A stretch of DNA of 64,000 bases from Trema orientale (GCA_002914845.1 JXTC01000032.1:341255-405254); one strand, 5' to 3'; positions 49,801 to 61,636 are shown, numbered from the stretch's first letter. Notes: generated by a model not told the origin, from the letters alone. Numbers and translations: made by a program.

Positions 49801-52321
49801 TCAGGATAATAAACAACAATGGAATAAAACAAATATAAAATCACACAACCAAACAATGACATAAACCAATATCACAAATTTTACAAACCGGAGTTCTATT
49901 TCAATTAAAACATCATTCCTACGTATCCAAAAAGCAGCAACAATCTATATAATATAGGATTATGAAACTACCTTTACTTCCTCTTAATTCAGAGATCATA
50001 ATAGAATACGCCCACTTTACCTACAAGTCAAAAGATATATTCATTTGGAAGGATGAACATCGTCACCATTAATTAATAAGCTTAAACATAGACTCCTAGA
50101 TGCTACTCAACATCAACAAACCAAGGGATACACTTCCAGCAGCATTACATATGCAAGCAATTTTGACGTTAGAGCTAAAACAGTCACATTCCAACTTGAA
50201 ATTACAAATGAAAGAAACCTATTAATATCAAATGACATCAAGCAGCAACAAAATATCCAAGCAAAAGCCCAAAAGACGGTAGGTAGGTAAGCAGTAAGAA
50301 GATAAACTGAATACAGACACATGCCCAATCACAACAAAACAAGACCATACTGCAACTTCTTTGAACTGCTTGAATCATATTTCTCCTAACCCATTTTGGT
50401 TAGGTTTCACACTCATAAGGTACATGGCAAAAGTACATCACCGAACTAACCTCCATGATGCCGCCCCATGTCAAACTGCAACCACGACTATGCAGTGTGA
50501 CATTAAGATGTCAAGCAAATAGAACTTGCCCGAAATGAAGCATAAGAAAGGGGCATTTCTAAAGCGAGCCCGACAAACAATTAAAAGTTAAATATTCACT
50601 GATGAGAGGGGGGGGGGGGGGAGAGTAAACGGGTTAAAGAGCAATAATCTAAAAACTCGAAAATATACAAGAGCAAACACGGGACTGAAGGTTGTTAGGT
50701 ATTTAATTGACGGTTATAAAGTAAAGAGATACTAAAGTAAAGAAAATATACAAGAGCAAACACGGGACTGAAGGTTGTTAGGTATTTAATTGACGGTTAT
50801 AAAGTAAAGAGATACTAAAGTAAAGAAAATATACAAGAGCAAACACGGGACTGAAGGTTGTTAGGTATTTAATTGACGGTTATAAAGTAAAGAGATACTA
50901 AAGAGATACAAGTATAACTAAAGGCAGTTATACAAAATCTTAAAGGTAGCCAATACAAACAATAAATACCACTGGACAAAGCACGTAGAAACAAAGGTAA
51001 AACACGATGACCTATGAGTTCATATCAGACAGACTCAAACTTACTTATGTACATTAATAATAGGCAAATGTTAAACTAGCTGCCTGCATGAAATGTCAAA
51101 AGTATGATCATGAAGCAAAAGAAACTAAGTACTAGATACTATGCAGAACAAAACAAATAAAGATATGTGCACTCATTATCATCTAAACTAAGAATGGACA
51201 GGCTTAAAACATTATGAATTTCCCCATAACACCAACAAACAAGAAGAATTTACCAACCCAAATGTATAACTAGGTATTATGATAATAAAAATCAATCACT
51301 TTCAAAATGAAAACAACTATTGCAACATAATTAACCAAACAAATTGTAGAAACTAGGCAGAGCATGAACTATATGAGGGTCAAGATCACTAACAGACTTA
51401 AGATAAACAAAGATATTGCACAGACACCAAATTTGATCAAAAAGGCCTTTAAGGCACTCCGATATCCATACAATTGAAGTTACCTTTGAGCAGTAGGACA
51501 CAGTAGAGTCCCTTGCTTGTTGATCTTCCCCACACGGATCGAAACTAGAGGTATGCAGAAGCACCTGGCCAGCATACCCACTTCCGCCGGCTCAAAATGC
51601 TGTTCACCAAAACAAATGAATCACTCAGTCAACTACATGAAAAAAACTAGCTCCAATGAATTAATGACCACAAAATTTAATCAGATGAAACGGAAAATCC
51701 ATAAATCTTTATACTTAAGTAACTAAGTTGGATTCCCACGTATAAAACTCACGGCGAGTAGGTAAGTAAAACCCCGGAACCCTCACCAGCCACCAATCCT
51801 AAATTTCCTACATAGAATTGAAAAAACACAAGCTTTCCGATAAATCGAAACAAAGAACTTTTCGTAATTAAAAGAGGACTATACACACATACACATATAT
51901 ACATACAAACATATATATATATATATATATATTTATAGATATATATACGTACCTGGCTTAAATGTGCAAGCAAGCGATCTTCAGCGACGCCGTTGGAGGC
52001 GTTCATCTTCAACAAAGGTTTCAGCCTCTCATCGGTTCGACAAGCACCCATAACTTGCATATCAAGCGCCTGCAACCACTGTAAAACCCTATCCTCCCTA
52101 TTGTTCTGCTGAAGCAACAGATCACCATCGCCTTCCTCCACGAGAATCTCCGTCAACCGCTCCTCGAGCCCAATCTCACCCCTCCTCGGCGCAGATCCAG
52201 CACCGGAATAGGAAGAAGAAGACGAAGAAGAATCATCATCGAATTCTACGCCGTCCGATTGGTCATCGACGACGCCGTTCCTATCGTCACCGTACAAATC
52301 TCCGTTCCTCGAATCAGCCAT
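46864..52321 (-). CDS. Ser/Pro-rich protein of unknown function with a possible Pru/PH-like segment, 680 aa
   Basis: Exons on the minus strand are 52321-51953, 51599-51484, 48709-48466 and 48177-46864; phases and GT-AG sites agree. The N-terminus is acidic and Ser-rich (VEFDDDSSSSSSSYSG, about residues 24-40), followed by a helical segment (EERLTEILVEEGDGDLLLQQ). Residues 124-162 contain HFEPAEVGMLARCFCIPLVS. Residues 163-243 alternate strand-like stretches and end SFLIKVPDGQTSYFWCSEKS, which loosely recalls the Pru ubiquitin-receptor fold of Rpn13. The remainder (244-680) is low in complexity and rich in Ser and Pro, with a small basic patch (AAREKLRRRGDS) and an acidic end. I know similar plant proteins only as uncharacterised. 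The start was chosen as the first ATG in frame; the upstream extension has none. Intron 2 (2.77 kb) carries a minisatellite. Function unknown. Confidence 0.9.
50661..50905. repeat. 83-bp minisatellite, three perfect copies
   Basis: An 83-bp unit starting AAATATACAAGAGCAAACAC occurs at 50661, 50744 and 50827; the third is slightly short. The copies look identical, so amplification is recent. It lies in intron 2 of the 680-aa protein gene, 40 bp from a G12 run (50607-50618). Confidence 0.9.
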
Positions 52322-52846
52322 GGCGGAAGCTGAAGATGAAAGCAAACGAAAGATTGATCTGAGAAAATTTCTTGATTCAGAATCACACAAATTTTTCGTT
52401 TTCGGAAAAATCTTAATCTGAAAACCCTAAAAACAGAATCCAAGAATCGGTTCGAAGCTCCCGAATCGCGTGGGTTAGATGATAAAGAGGCTTTCTTTGC
52501 GTTTTGTTTTGGGTTTTTTTTTTTTTGGGTGTAGAGAGAGAAAAAAATATCTCCCACGCAAAAATTAATTTGTGAGAAATAGAAAAGGATAAGAGGTAAG
52601 AGGGGAGAGGGAGTTTGTTTTAATAATACGGGAGAGAGAGGAGTAGGAGGGTGGGACCCAGAGGGGCACACGTCGGACTCGAACGCCGTCTATGAAGTTC
52701 GATTTTGAGTCGGTTTTCAGATCCGGTGGGCCGGTGATTTGGATAGTGTGACGTCGGCTTTGTTCATGGTGTGGGACCCGTCTGGGGACCCCCACTGGAT
52801 TTTAACGTTGAGATGGCGCCAAGTCATTGGCTTGGCCGATCTTGTC
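52322..52846 (-). promoter_or_regulatory. 5' leader and proximal promoter of the 680-aa protein gene
   Basis: Non-coding, with a CT-rich leader (minus strand) at 52460-52660 and GC-richer sequence at 52640-52830. No convincing TATA box was found. Confidence 0.4.
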
Positions 52847-53049
52847 GCTTTTGGGAGGGTTGAGTGAGACTGTGAGAGGGGGGGAGAGAGAGGCCATTTT
52901 ATTTTTAGGGAGATTAAGGAAAGTAGGAGGAGGACATAATCAACCACTTGAAAAAGGGAAGGAATAAGAAAATGAGAGATGGCTTTGTTTGGTTAATGGA
53001 CTGATTGACTTCCTTCCCCAAATATTATTAAGTTTTTCTTTCTTGTGAA

Positions 53050-53395
53050 CCGTAAAAAAAATATTTTGAGGTTGTTTTCTGCAATTTAAACCATAAATTT
53101 TGAATTCTGTAAAATAATATTCTAAAATTAAGAATTTCTGAAAATTAATATATTGGATTAACTTTTTAAATAACTTTAATAAGTATAATAATATAATATT
53201 ATCAAAATTAATGAGAATAATAATAACTAATCAATATTATTGTCCTTTTGTCACTAAAAATGGTCAAAACATCAGTGTAAGATATTAATTTTTACAAATT
53301 CTTAATATCATGGTATTATTTTGTAGAGTTCAAACTTTAGGGTTTAAATTGTAGAACACTTAAACTTCATAGTATTTTTTATAATTTACTTTTTT
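53050..53395. mobile_element. Foldback element, small relative of 44821-45846
   Basis: Arms CTGCAATTTAAACCATAAAT and (inverse) CTACAATTTAAACCCTAAAG pair in inverse orientation for about 60 bp, and share the TTTAAACCCTA and GAAGTTT signatures with the larger element. It interrupts the duplicated segment, so it arrived after the duplication. Confidence 0.55.
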
Positions 53396-53675
53396 TTTAT
53401 ATATTTGTTTTAAATTATGTAAAGCGTCTCAATATGTTCTTTGAATTCATAGAAGTTTCAATTATTTTACTCTATAAATCACTAAAATTACTAGTTTGTT
53501 AGGCAAACAAATAAAGAATAACATACATTTACCATTTTATTGATTTTTTTAGAATAATTTATTGATTTCAGTCTCAAATGCTAATCTCAGTCTTTAATTA
53601 CAATCTAAAATTATTATTAGGCATTTACCAGTGGTGTTGGGCACAACTGGTGCTTCGGGTTTCTCCTTCAGGGTT

Positions 53676-53873
53676 CTATATCACTATACTTGCTCCAGAC
53701 CCATCCGCTCCTGCCAACCTGTCCACGTGAAGTGACCAGATGCTCCCGACCTCATGCCGGGATTTCTCTGGCAGATTCTTGACAGGTTCTTGGTGGTCGG
53801 TAGGAAGGGCTAGTTCTGGGAGCTTAAACGACGTATCGTTTTTCTCATACGACGACGGCTCTCCATCAATCAA
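53676..53873 (-). mobile_element. Fossil fragment of Ty3/gypsy-type pol (RNase H start)
   Basis: A minus-strand open stretch contains WSLHVDRLAGADGSGASIVI, which resembles the first strand of the RNase H domain in Ty3/gypsy-like retroelements (W-x-L-x-VDG, then GSGAG). Only a short piece remains, with no LTR or other domain nearby. Old and broken. Confidence 0.45.
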
Positions 53874-54835
53874 ATGGCAGTTACCATATTTGAATGATGT
53901 GTTAAACTAATAGAGGGCTGTAGAAGAGAATCTATCTTACTGCTTATGAAAACTGAGTTCCTGAATAATGTCTTATAGTTACTCCAAACCCGACGCAATT
54001 TATTGAGCTTTAATGATATGCACCTGAATAGTTTTCCAGTAGAAATAGAGATTGGGAGCGGTAAGAAATTTTTGTATATTATTTCCATTAAAGATTACCA
54101 GAAGCAGTTACTAGAGAAGTTCCCTATCCTTTCCATAGAATTGCACATTTATACATGAAATTGAAAGACAAGTTGTGTTGAACTGAAGTTCAATCATCAA
54201 ACATTGCCAAAAGAGAAGTTCAATCTGCAGTCTTGCTCTTCAATCGTGGTGAGTTGACGGCCGAGAGGGGTTGGGTTTTGTCTGCGACCTCACGACGAAG
54301 CTTCACGTGCTAAAGGTGTGAGCATGCGATGTCGGACAGTGATTTCTGGCCAGCCAAACTACTCGGTGGCTGAGACCTTCGAGGAGCTCGATCTCCGACG
54401 TCGGGGCACAATCACGGTAGAGACGGTCATCCCATATCATTATTCTTTTGGGAGGGCTGAGTGTGTGTGGGAGAGAGAGACCATTTTAGGGAGATCAAAG
54501 AAAGTAGGAGGAGGACATCATCAACCACAACTACTAGAAAGAGGATAGGAATAAATAACAGGAGAAGAATTGGCCTAGTTTAGTTAATGGAGTGGACTGA
54601 CTTCCCTGCCTCAGATGTTATAAGTTTTTTCTTTTTTCTTTTTTTTTTGGTTTTAATATTTGCTTTATATTATATAGAGTGTCTCAGATATTCTAAGAAG
54701 TTTCAATGTTGCACTGTAAATGCCACTTACCAGTTTGTTAGACAAATAATTACCAGTTTATTAGGCAAACAAACAAAGAATGACCCTTTTGTCTATTTCA
54801 GCCTCCAATGCTAATATGAGTTTTCAGTTGATATT

Positions 54836-55900
54836 CTTATGACACTTGACACATACCATTTTTTGTTTATAGACTTTATCTGAAAAAATAATAATTCCCC
54901 TTTTGGTTTGAGAGGTAAACCTAAATTTTGTTTTTTAATAATTCCAAAAATTATTGATATATACTACATTATTCGAAAAGAAATATAAAATAAAACCTAT
55001 TATTAAAAAAATAATATCATGAGACACATTTAACACTTAACACTAAAATTAGGAAATTAACCATAAAATTTATGAGTGAATACACACTTTAATTATAGAA
55101 ATGCTAAAATATTTGTAGTATTAAGCATCACAATTACTAATAAATGTGAATCCCACAACTCAAAATCTTTACATATGAATCTTACATTTTTATTGATGCG
55201 TCCAGTCAAATACTTAAAAGATACTTGTAGCTTAGCTTAAGGCCTACAAACACTAATAAAAATGAACCTCACGACTTAAAATCTTTACACGTGAATCACA
55301 CATATTTCTATTAGAGTGTAGTATTAAACATCAAATATAGCATTTGCTCCTTCCTCGGACCAATGTATTATTATAAGGCAGCTAATTATTTCTTTGTTTA
55401 TAAAAAGGGTTAATGGCACAAAAATATCTTAAAATTTGAGTTTTTTCAGAAATTTTTTTGCATATTAATATCCTGAGATTTTAAATGTCTGTAAATGTAT
55501 ATACTCACTTGGAAACAAAGGCCATTTTACCCTTACTGAATTAATTAAAAACGTGATTAATACTAATATATATGTTTTAAGCTTTTTTTCACTTAAATTA
55601 AAAAAAAAAGGTTGAAATAATAAAAATAAAAATCTCTTGAATTTCGATGAAGAACGGAAGAAGGCAATAGAGGCAAGAACAATACATCATCATCCATGAC
55701 TGCCTAGCCTTCACAACCCCTCATACTTACAGACCCAAAATCCCACAATTCGGCACACCCAGATCCTCAAATCCACACCCAAAATTCCGCTCATGATATT
55801 AACCACTCATAAACTAGCAGAATTGATTCCCTATTTTATAATACTAATAGTACAACACATTAACTTGAAGTTGAGTCTCTTTGTAGGTTGAGTTGCACTC
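54836..55900. other. Non-coding AT-rich stretch
   Basis: No supported gene. A block at about 55405-55540 (GGGTTAATGGCACAAAAATA and following) resembles the ends of a common plant transposon type. Short direct repeats around ACACTAATAAAAATGAA occur near 55130-55340. Confidence 0.4.
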
Positions 55901-55943
55901 ATAAAACTAAATATAGAGCTAAACAAAAATTTCCAAATAAAAA

Positions 55944-56714
55944 ATGAGGTTTTCTCTGGAGCATTCAAAGACTATAGGAACACCAATGAGCTCCTCAATC
56001 AAGCTCGACAAAGATGAAAATAGTAAAGTTGTGGATATCACTAAATATCGAGGTATAATTAGATCACTACTTTACTTAACGGCTAGTAGACCGGATATAA
56101 TATTTAGTGTATGCTTGTATGCTAGATTTCAATCAAATCCTAAAGAATCACATCTTAGTGCTGTTAGAAGAATATTGAAATATTTGCATGGTACAATGAA
56201 CCTAGGATTATGGTATCCCAAAGGCACACACTTTAACATTACTAGTTATTCGGATGCGGATTTCGCCGGTTGTAGAACCGACCGCAAGAGCACAAGTGGC
56301 ACTTGTAACTTTCTAGGCTATGCACTTGTCTCTTGGTTTAGCAAGAAATAAAATTCGGTTGCTCTTTCTACTACCAAAGCCGAATATATATCGACGGCTA
56401 GTTGTTGTGCACAAATTCTATGGATGAAACAAATCCTTAAGGATTTTGGTATGAATTATGATCATGTGCCCATTAAATGTGATAATACTAGTGCTATTAA
56501 TTTGTTCAAAAATTCTATTTTGCATTCACGTGCTAAGCATATTGATATTAGACATCATTTTCTTCGTGATCATATGCAAAAGGGTGACATAATGCTTGAA
56601 TTTGTTTGTACTGAAAATCAATTAGCGGATATTTTTACAAAGCCTCTAAGTGAAGATCGTTTTTGTATGATTCGTAGAGAGCTTGGTATGGTTGATTTCA
56701 ATGAAATATCTTGA
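55944..56714 (+). pseudogene. Fossil copia pol remnant (reverse transcriptase end and RNase H)
   Basis: Visible family signatures are KYRGIIRSLLYLTASRPDI, SYSDADFAGCRTDRKSTSGT and IFTKPLSEDRF, all typical of the reverse transcriptase end and RNase H region of Ty1/copia polyproteins. The remnant is broken and 5'-truncated. Confidence 0.9.
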
Positions 56715-57216
56715 CTTGTTTGATTAATGAGCTTAGTTTATTCAAGTTATTATATTTAATTCCATATTTTTTTCAAAAGTTTTTTTTTATTTTAATATTA
56801 TATTATCCTTGTTTTAAATCTGTGTAAAAAAAAAAAAAAAACGATCGGTAGACCGAAAAGTCCATCCGGTATGCCGATAAATATGCCCAAAAAGTAAAAA
56901 CTTTCTGCCAAAATCGGCCTACCGAAAACCAATTTCCGGCTTACTGCTGGCGCGATGTTTCGCAATTTTTAAAGCTTTCTGAATCGATTCTTTCTCATTT
57001 TTTTTTCTCCTCTCACTCGAAACACTCTCCTCTTCGTCCGAAAACTCCCAGTTTCCCTCTTTTTCGTTTTTCCCTCCGATTTCTTTCTCAAATCTCTTGA
57101 TTGCTACCCTCTCACCATCATTTCTTGCCTTAAACCATCCCTAATCCTTGATTTCTTTCATTCTTTTCTTCTCACCCATACTCTAGAATTTTTTTTCTTC
57201 TTTTCCATCTGTTTCT

Positions 57217-58500
57217 TTATGGCTCCAAGAGGTGAAGGGTCTAGGAGAAGGGGGAAGGCTCCAAGACTAGAAGAAGATGAATAACAAACTCATGAACTTC
57301 GGTCCAAATCAAGGTTTGACATACCTCTTCTTGAAAACCCAATTATTATGCATAGATATAGAGAACTCATGTCTAAAAGAACAATTATCTAGGGTAGAAT
57401 GTATAATTTTGCTCACCTAGAGTGTGTTAGGTTTGAACATTTGATGGAACGAATGGGGTGGATATTTTTTTGCCAAATTAGAGGGACCGGGTATGTGAGA
57501 TTGGTTCGAGGTTTTTATGCTAGTGCTCATACCACACTAGGTGTCCATGGAATTCATTGTAGTCTTAAAGGGATTGACTTTACTATAACTCAATCTTTAC
57601 TTAGTAGGCTCCTTGCTTTACCTATGGATGGGTATTGATTACTTATCTCCAACACCTGGCCTGTCTTTGATGGTTTCGATCCACAAGATGCCTTACAAAG
57701 AATCTGTCTTCCCGATCGATTCTCACCCAAACCTAGGATTACCGATCTTACTCTTGAAGCCCGAATCCTCTTTATGTTCCTTAAGTTTAACGTGATACCT
57801 CGGGATGGTCATTTAGATGAACCTACCTTCATGGACATTTGCCTCATAGACTCCATCTTAGTAGGAAGAAAAATTGATCTAACCTATCTTATTGTCCAAT
57901 CTATCATACACATCATTGACAACAAAGATATTGGTAGCATTCTTCCTTATGGCATGATCTTGACCCGAATCTTTCACCATTTTAAGATCAACATGGCAGA
58001 TGAATCAGACAGAAAAATTTTGAAGATATCTGATGAGGTCAATTCAAAGTCCTTGCGGCTTATGGGCTTTACTTTAGTGAATGATCAATGGGTTCCTAAT
58101 GCTCAAGCCGCTCCTATCGCCCAAGAGGCTCCTGATGATCCAGAAGATCATGATGCTCAGCCTGCTACTCATCGTGGTTAGCCTGATGCTCCTGCAGCTT
58201 TTCCTCCACCATTTTCACCTCATGAGCATTCCCATTTCAACTTTCAAGAGGCTTTTGATTCTCTCAACAACAGGATCAACACTCTTCAGCTTGATCTACA
58301 ACAACTTCAACTTGATGACGTTGAGCACTTTGAGACCTTGCAAGCCCAAGTTCAATCCTCTCAAGATTTTCAAGCTCAACAATTCCAAGCTATTCAAGCG
58401 GAACTTCAAGCCTCTCGAGCTCGTCAAGAGGAATTGATGAGGATGCTTCACTCTCATTTNGAATTTTTAAGATTGTCTTCTTATGCTTTTGATGTGTTCC
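57217..58500 (+). pseudogene. Fossil accessory ORF region of the copia element
   Basis: Broken coding-like sequence starting near a MAPRGEGSRRRGK N-terminus. It contains a central segment (CVRFEHLMERMGWIFFCQI) like the plant-transposon protein found downstream of pol in Sirevirus-type elements, and a Gln-rich, coiled-coil-like end (58240-58455). Several breaks. One ambiguous N lies at 58460. Confidence 0.65.
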
Positions 58501-58620
58501 TATGACCATAGTGGGCTTCTATCCTTCTTCGGTTTTATTTTCTTTCGGACTCGTTGTAATGGATGCTATTATGGTATTTTATGCTTTACATTTTATACTC
58601 CTTATTTTTTTTTTTGATGA

Positions 58621-58909
58621 TATCAAAAGTGGGAGAAAGAATATTGATTTATTAATTTATCAAGGAAATATATGGTAAAATGCTAAATAATTTCTATTTC
58701 TCATTAGTTTTCTTATAAAAACTCAAAATATGCACTTTTTGAATCTTTATGGAATTAAGGGGGAGTATTTTTTGCCTTAATTTTTCTCAAGCATATTTTG
58801 AGGGGGAGTTTTTAATTTGATAAGGGTTCCTATTTTCAAATAAATAAATTTTATATTTAAATCCTTATTATATAAATCAAATGTTTGTTATCATCAAAAA
58901 GGGGGAGAT
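58621..58909 (+). promoter_or_regulatory. Multiple polypurine-tract-like motifs of the copia element
   Basis: Purine tracts AAAAGTGGGAGAAAGAA (about 58623), AAGGGGGAGTA (about 58756), GAGGGGGAG (about 58800) and AAAAAGGGGGAGA (58896-58908) precede the LTR. The last abuts it and is the probable functional tract. Several tracts in series are a reported trait of Sireviruses. Confidence 0.6.
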
Positions 58910-60473
58910 TGTTTACCGTTTAGGTTTCAATCTAATACTCATATTTTGACGTTAACAAACATGTGATTAAGAACTAATGACTTACCTGAGTATGTAGCAA
59001 AATTGATGAACAAATCACAAAAGATACTCAAGATGGATTATGGAGAGAAGAGCTTGAAGCATGAAGAACATCAAAGATCAAAGAAACAAGACCTAGTTAG
59101 AAAAAGGGTAAAAGTATTTAGTCTTGTATGAGAGTTTATGTTTGCACATCTTATGATCTTTTATGGGCTCAAATTTTCTAACAAAAAGATCTTTCAAACC
59201 AAAATTCTTAAACTATTTTTCAAAATATTTATTTGATTTGAAAAGTTATTTGTACACTTTTAAAATAAGTCCTATGATCTTTAAAAGTTACAAATTTACT
59301 TGAAAATATGATTCAGGACAAAAAGAGATTTTTATTTGCAAACTAAAATTTGTTTTAATATGAACACTTTCTAAATTGTTGTTAAATACTTGTATTAACC
59401 TAAAACAAGTTTGCAATAGTCTAAATATTCTTTTCCAAGTGTTTTCAAATGGTTTTAAAGTATTTAAAATATGTTTAGAAGTCAAATTTTGAAAAACGCT
59501 AAAAGCTGTCAGAATTTGTAAAAATGCTAAAAAGCTGTCAAAAAATGGGAATTATATGTAGACCGGAAATGGCTACCGGCCTACCGGAAATGGCTACCGA
59601 TAGACCGCCCGGTAGACCGAAAATTTCATTTTTGACCGTTATTTTTAAACCGTTGCAACCGCACTTCCAACGGCTAGTTTCGGGAGTCTACCTGAAACTA
59701 CCGGTCTACCGGTGAGTCTACCGAAAACTCCAGAAACTGTGTTAAACTGTTTTAAACGGCTAGTTTTCAAATGAGCTTATAAATAGAAGCTATTTTAAGA
59801 CTTAAACAACCTTTTTGAGCTATCCTACCTTGTTTTAAACATTCTTACAAGTCTTAATAGCCTACATTTTGGGATCAAATTTTCAAATTCTTTTTTACAA
59901 AATCTTTGGGCCTAACTAGATTATATCTTGTGCTTACACCCATTCTCCCTAAGTTTGCATTGTATCAAATTACATAGAGGAGAGATTGTTGTTAAGTGTT
60001 TTCAATCCAAAAATATACCTTGTATTTTTGAGGTGAGATTGGTACCAGATTCTAAACAACCCGGTTATAAGTGAGGTTGACACTGGAGTCTAAATAATCC
60101 GAAGTTAGGCATAATAGAGCTGGAGTCAAGACTATTGTAAAGGTTGGGTGAGCCTAAGAAGAATTCACTCCGTTTGTACAAGGGTCGGTCAAGCCCATAA
60201 TTTTGATCCGATAGTAGAAAGCTCAAAGCAAGTTGCGGAGGACCGGGGACGTAGGCAAACCGTTGAGTTTGTCGAACCTTGTAAAAATAGCATTTGCAAT
60301 CTCTCTATCCCTACCTCTTTAATTTATTTACTTTGAGATTGTATTTGTTTACTTGCTATTTTTACTTGCTTTATTCATTATCTGCACATTCTAGTTGTTT
60401 TACTTAAAAAGTTTGCAAAAGTTTTAAAACCCAATTCACCCCCCCTCTTGGGTTAGCTAATCTTGGGATAACA
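58910..60473 (+). repeat. 3' LTR of the copia element, about 1564 bp
   Basis: Begins TGTTTACC directly after the polypurine tract and ends GGGATAACA, giving TGTT...AACA ends. It has a TATAAATA box at 59778-59785. The 5' LTR is not in the window, so neither target duplication nor age can be read. Confidence 0.75.
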
Positions 60474-60961
60474 ACTTTAACTACACAAATTAAACTACAT
60501 GTGATTTGTCATTAAGAAAAGACAGTCTCTAGCTGAAATTATTCATATTTGATTTTTGGTAATCATTAATAGATTCTTCCAAAATTACTTTTTTATAGAT
60601 TTAGATCAAAAACAAGTTTAGCTTAGAACAACTTTGGCTAGTTTGATATTGCTTTGTTACTTCAATTACAATACTTATAATTAAGTTGGAAGCAAAAATT
60701 AAAAACTAAGTTTTTAAGCTCTCAAAACAGCTATGGAAAGTGATTGAATTTCATACAAATTGCTTTTGAAATAATTTACCAAAAAGTTTGTTAGTAGCAT
60801 ATAATTGGGAAAAATAGAATACATTTATGAAATACCACTTGTAGCTGAAGTTATTTCACAATTCAAAATCAAGAGTAATAAAAGCAAATCTCAAACCGAT
60901 CCATATAAAATAATCTCATAATCACTTTCGAGTCCCAAAAGCATTGGTAATCCAACCTTCG
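60474..60961. other. Non-coding stretch between the LTR and the hAT-like element
   Basis: AT-rich, no supported ORF or RNA gene. The last eight bases (60954-60961) form the left target duplication of the next element. Confidence 0.5.
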
Positions 60962-61566
60962 CTACGGCTGACAATTCGTATTATCGTATCGTATTCGGGT
61001 CGATATGATTACAACACGACATGATAACACTCAATCCAAACATGACATGATTAACAAATGTGTCAAAAACTTAGACCCAAACACGGCATGATTAACAAAT
61101 GTGTCAAAAACTTAGACCCGAATACGACACGACATATATAACCCATTTAATGAATGTGTCGTGTATCATATTATGACCTGTTTGATATGACTATTCAAAA
61201 TTGACACGATTACTCTAGTTCAACACGATTATATACTAATTAATTTAATTTTACACATGCAAATATGTTTAAAATTAATCAAAATCACATTTAAGATATT
61301 AAAATATCAATAAATGTATCGTATTAGTGGTGTATTGATACAACACGAAAATAAATATATCGTATTAGTGGCGTGTTGATACAATACGAAAACGATCCGT
61401 TTAATTAAACAGTTTAAGCGGGTTGACCTGAAACCCATCCATTTATTATATATGTTACACGTGTCAACCCAAAATTGACATAAAAATTAAATGAGTCACC
61501 TAAATCCGTTTATTTCATGTTGTTTTCAAGTCGTATCGTCGTGTCGTGTAGAAAATTGCCAGCCCT
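60962..61566. mobile_element. hAT-like non-autonomous element, 605 bp
   Basis: Left end CTACGGCTGACAATTCGTA and right end (inverse) AGGGCTGGCAATTTTCTACA are imperfect inverted repeats rich in CGTGTCGTG blocks. Flanking 8-bp repeats AACCTTCG (60954-60961) and AACCCTCG (61567-61574) differ at one base; 8 bp is the hAT target duplication size. Inside are a 42-bp tandem repeat (about 61038-61121) and a 39-bp one (about 61309-61386). No transposase. Confidence 0.7.
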
Positions 61567-61636
61567 AACCCTCGCATCAAAATTTTGTATTTACACACAT
61601 CAACTATCCCACGGCCCCTATAACTCAGGCTTTAAT

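Larger units (their letters stand above)
52847..54835. repeat. Duplicated upstream segment, two diverged copies
   Basis: 52847-53035 matches 54445-54633: shared blocks include TTTTGGGAGGG, AAAGTAGGAGGAGGACAT and a TTAATGGA(.)TGGACTGA-like block. Homology resumes at about 53398-53610 against 54640-54835 (TTAGGCAAACAAA, AATGCTAAT). The left copy is interrupted by a foldback element (53050-53395). Confidence 0.7.
55900..60473 (+). mobile_element. Broken, 5'-truncated Ty1/copia retrotransposon of Sirevirus type
   Basis: From left to right it retains the end of pol (reverse transcriptase end plus RNase H), a downstream accessory ORF region, several polypurine-tract-like motifs and one 3' LTR. Gag, protease, integrase, most of reverse transcriptase and the 5' LTR are absent. 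The order pol, accessory ORF, multiple polypurine tracts and an LTR above 1 kb fits the Sirevirus (SIRE1-like) lineage. Several breaks are present. Age cannot be estimated without the second LTR. Confidence 0.8.

Noticed and set aside
50661-50905. CRISPR-like array
   Set aside because: Direct 83-bp repeats abut each other with no spacers, and the sequence is a plant intron. This is a minisatellite.
53623-53662. CCAGTGGTGTTGGGCACAAC-like palindrome as a second Mutator-like MITE
   Set aside because: Only a short piece resembling the 36448 element ends is present, and no second end or target duplication was found.
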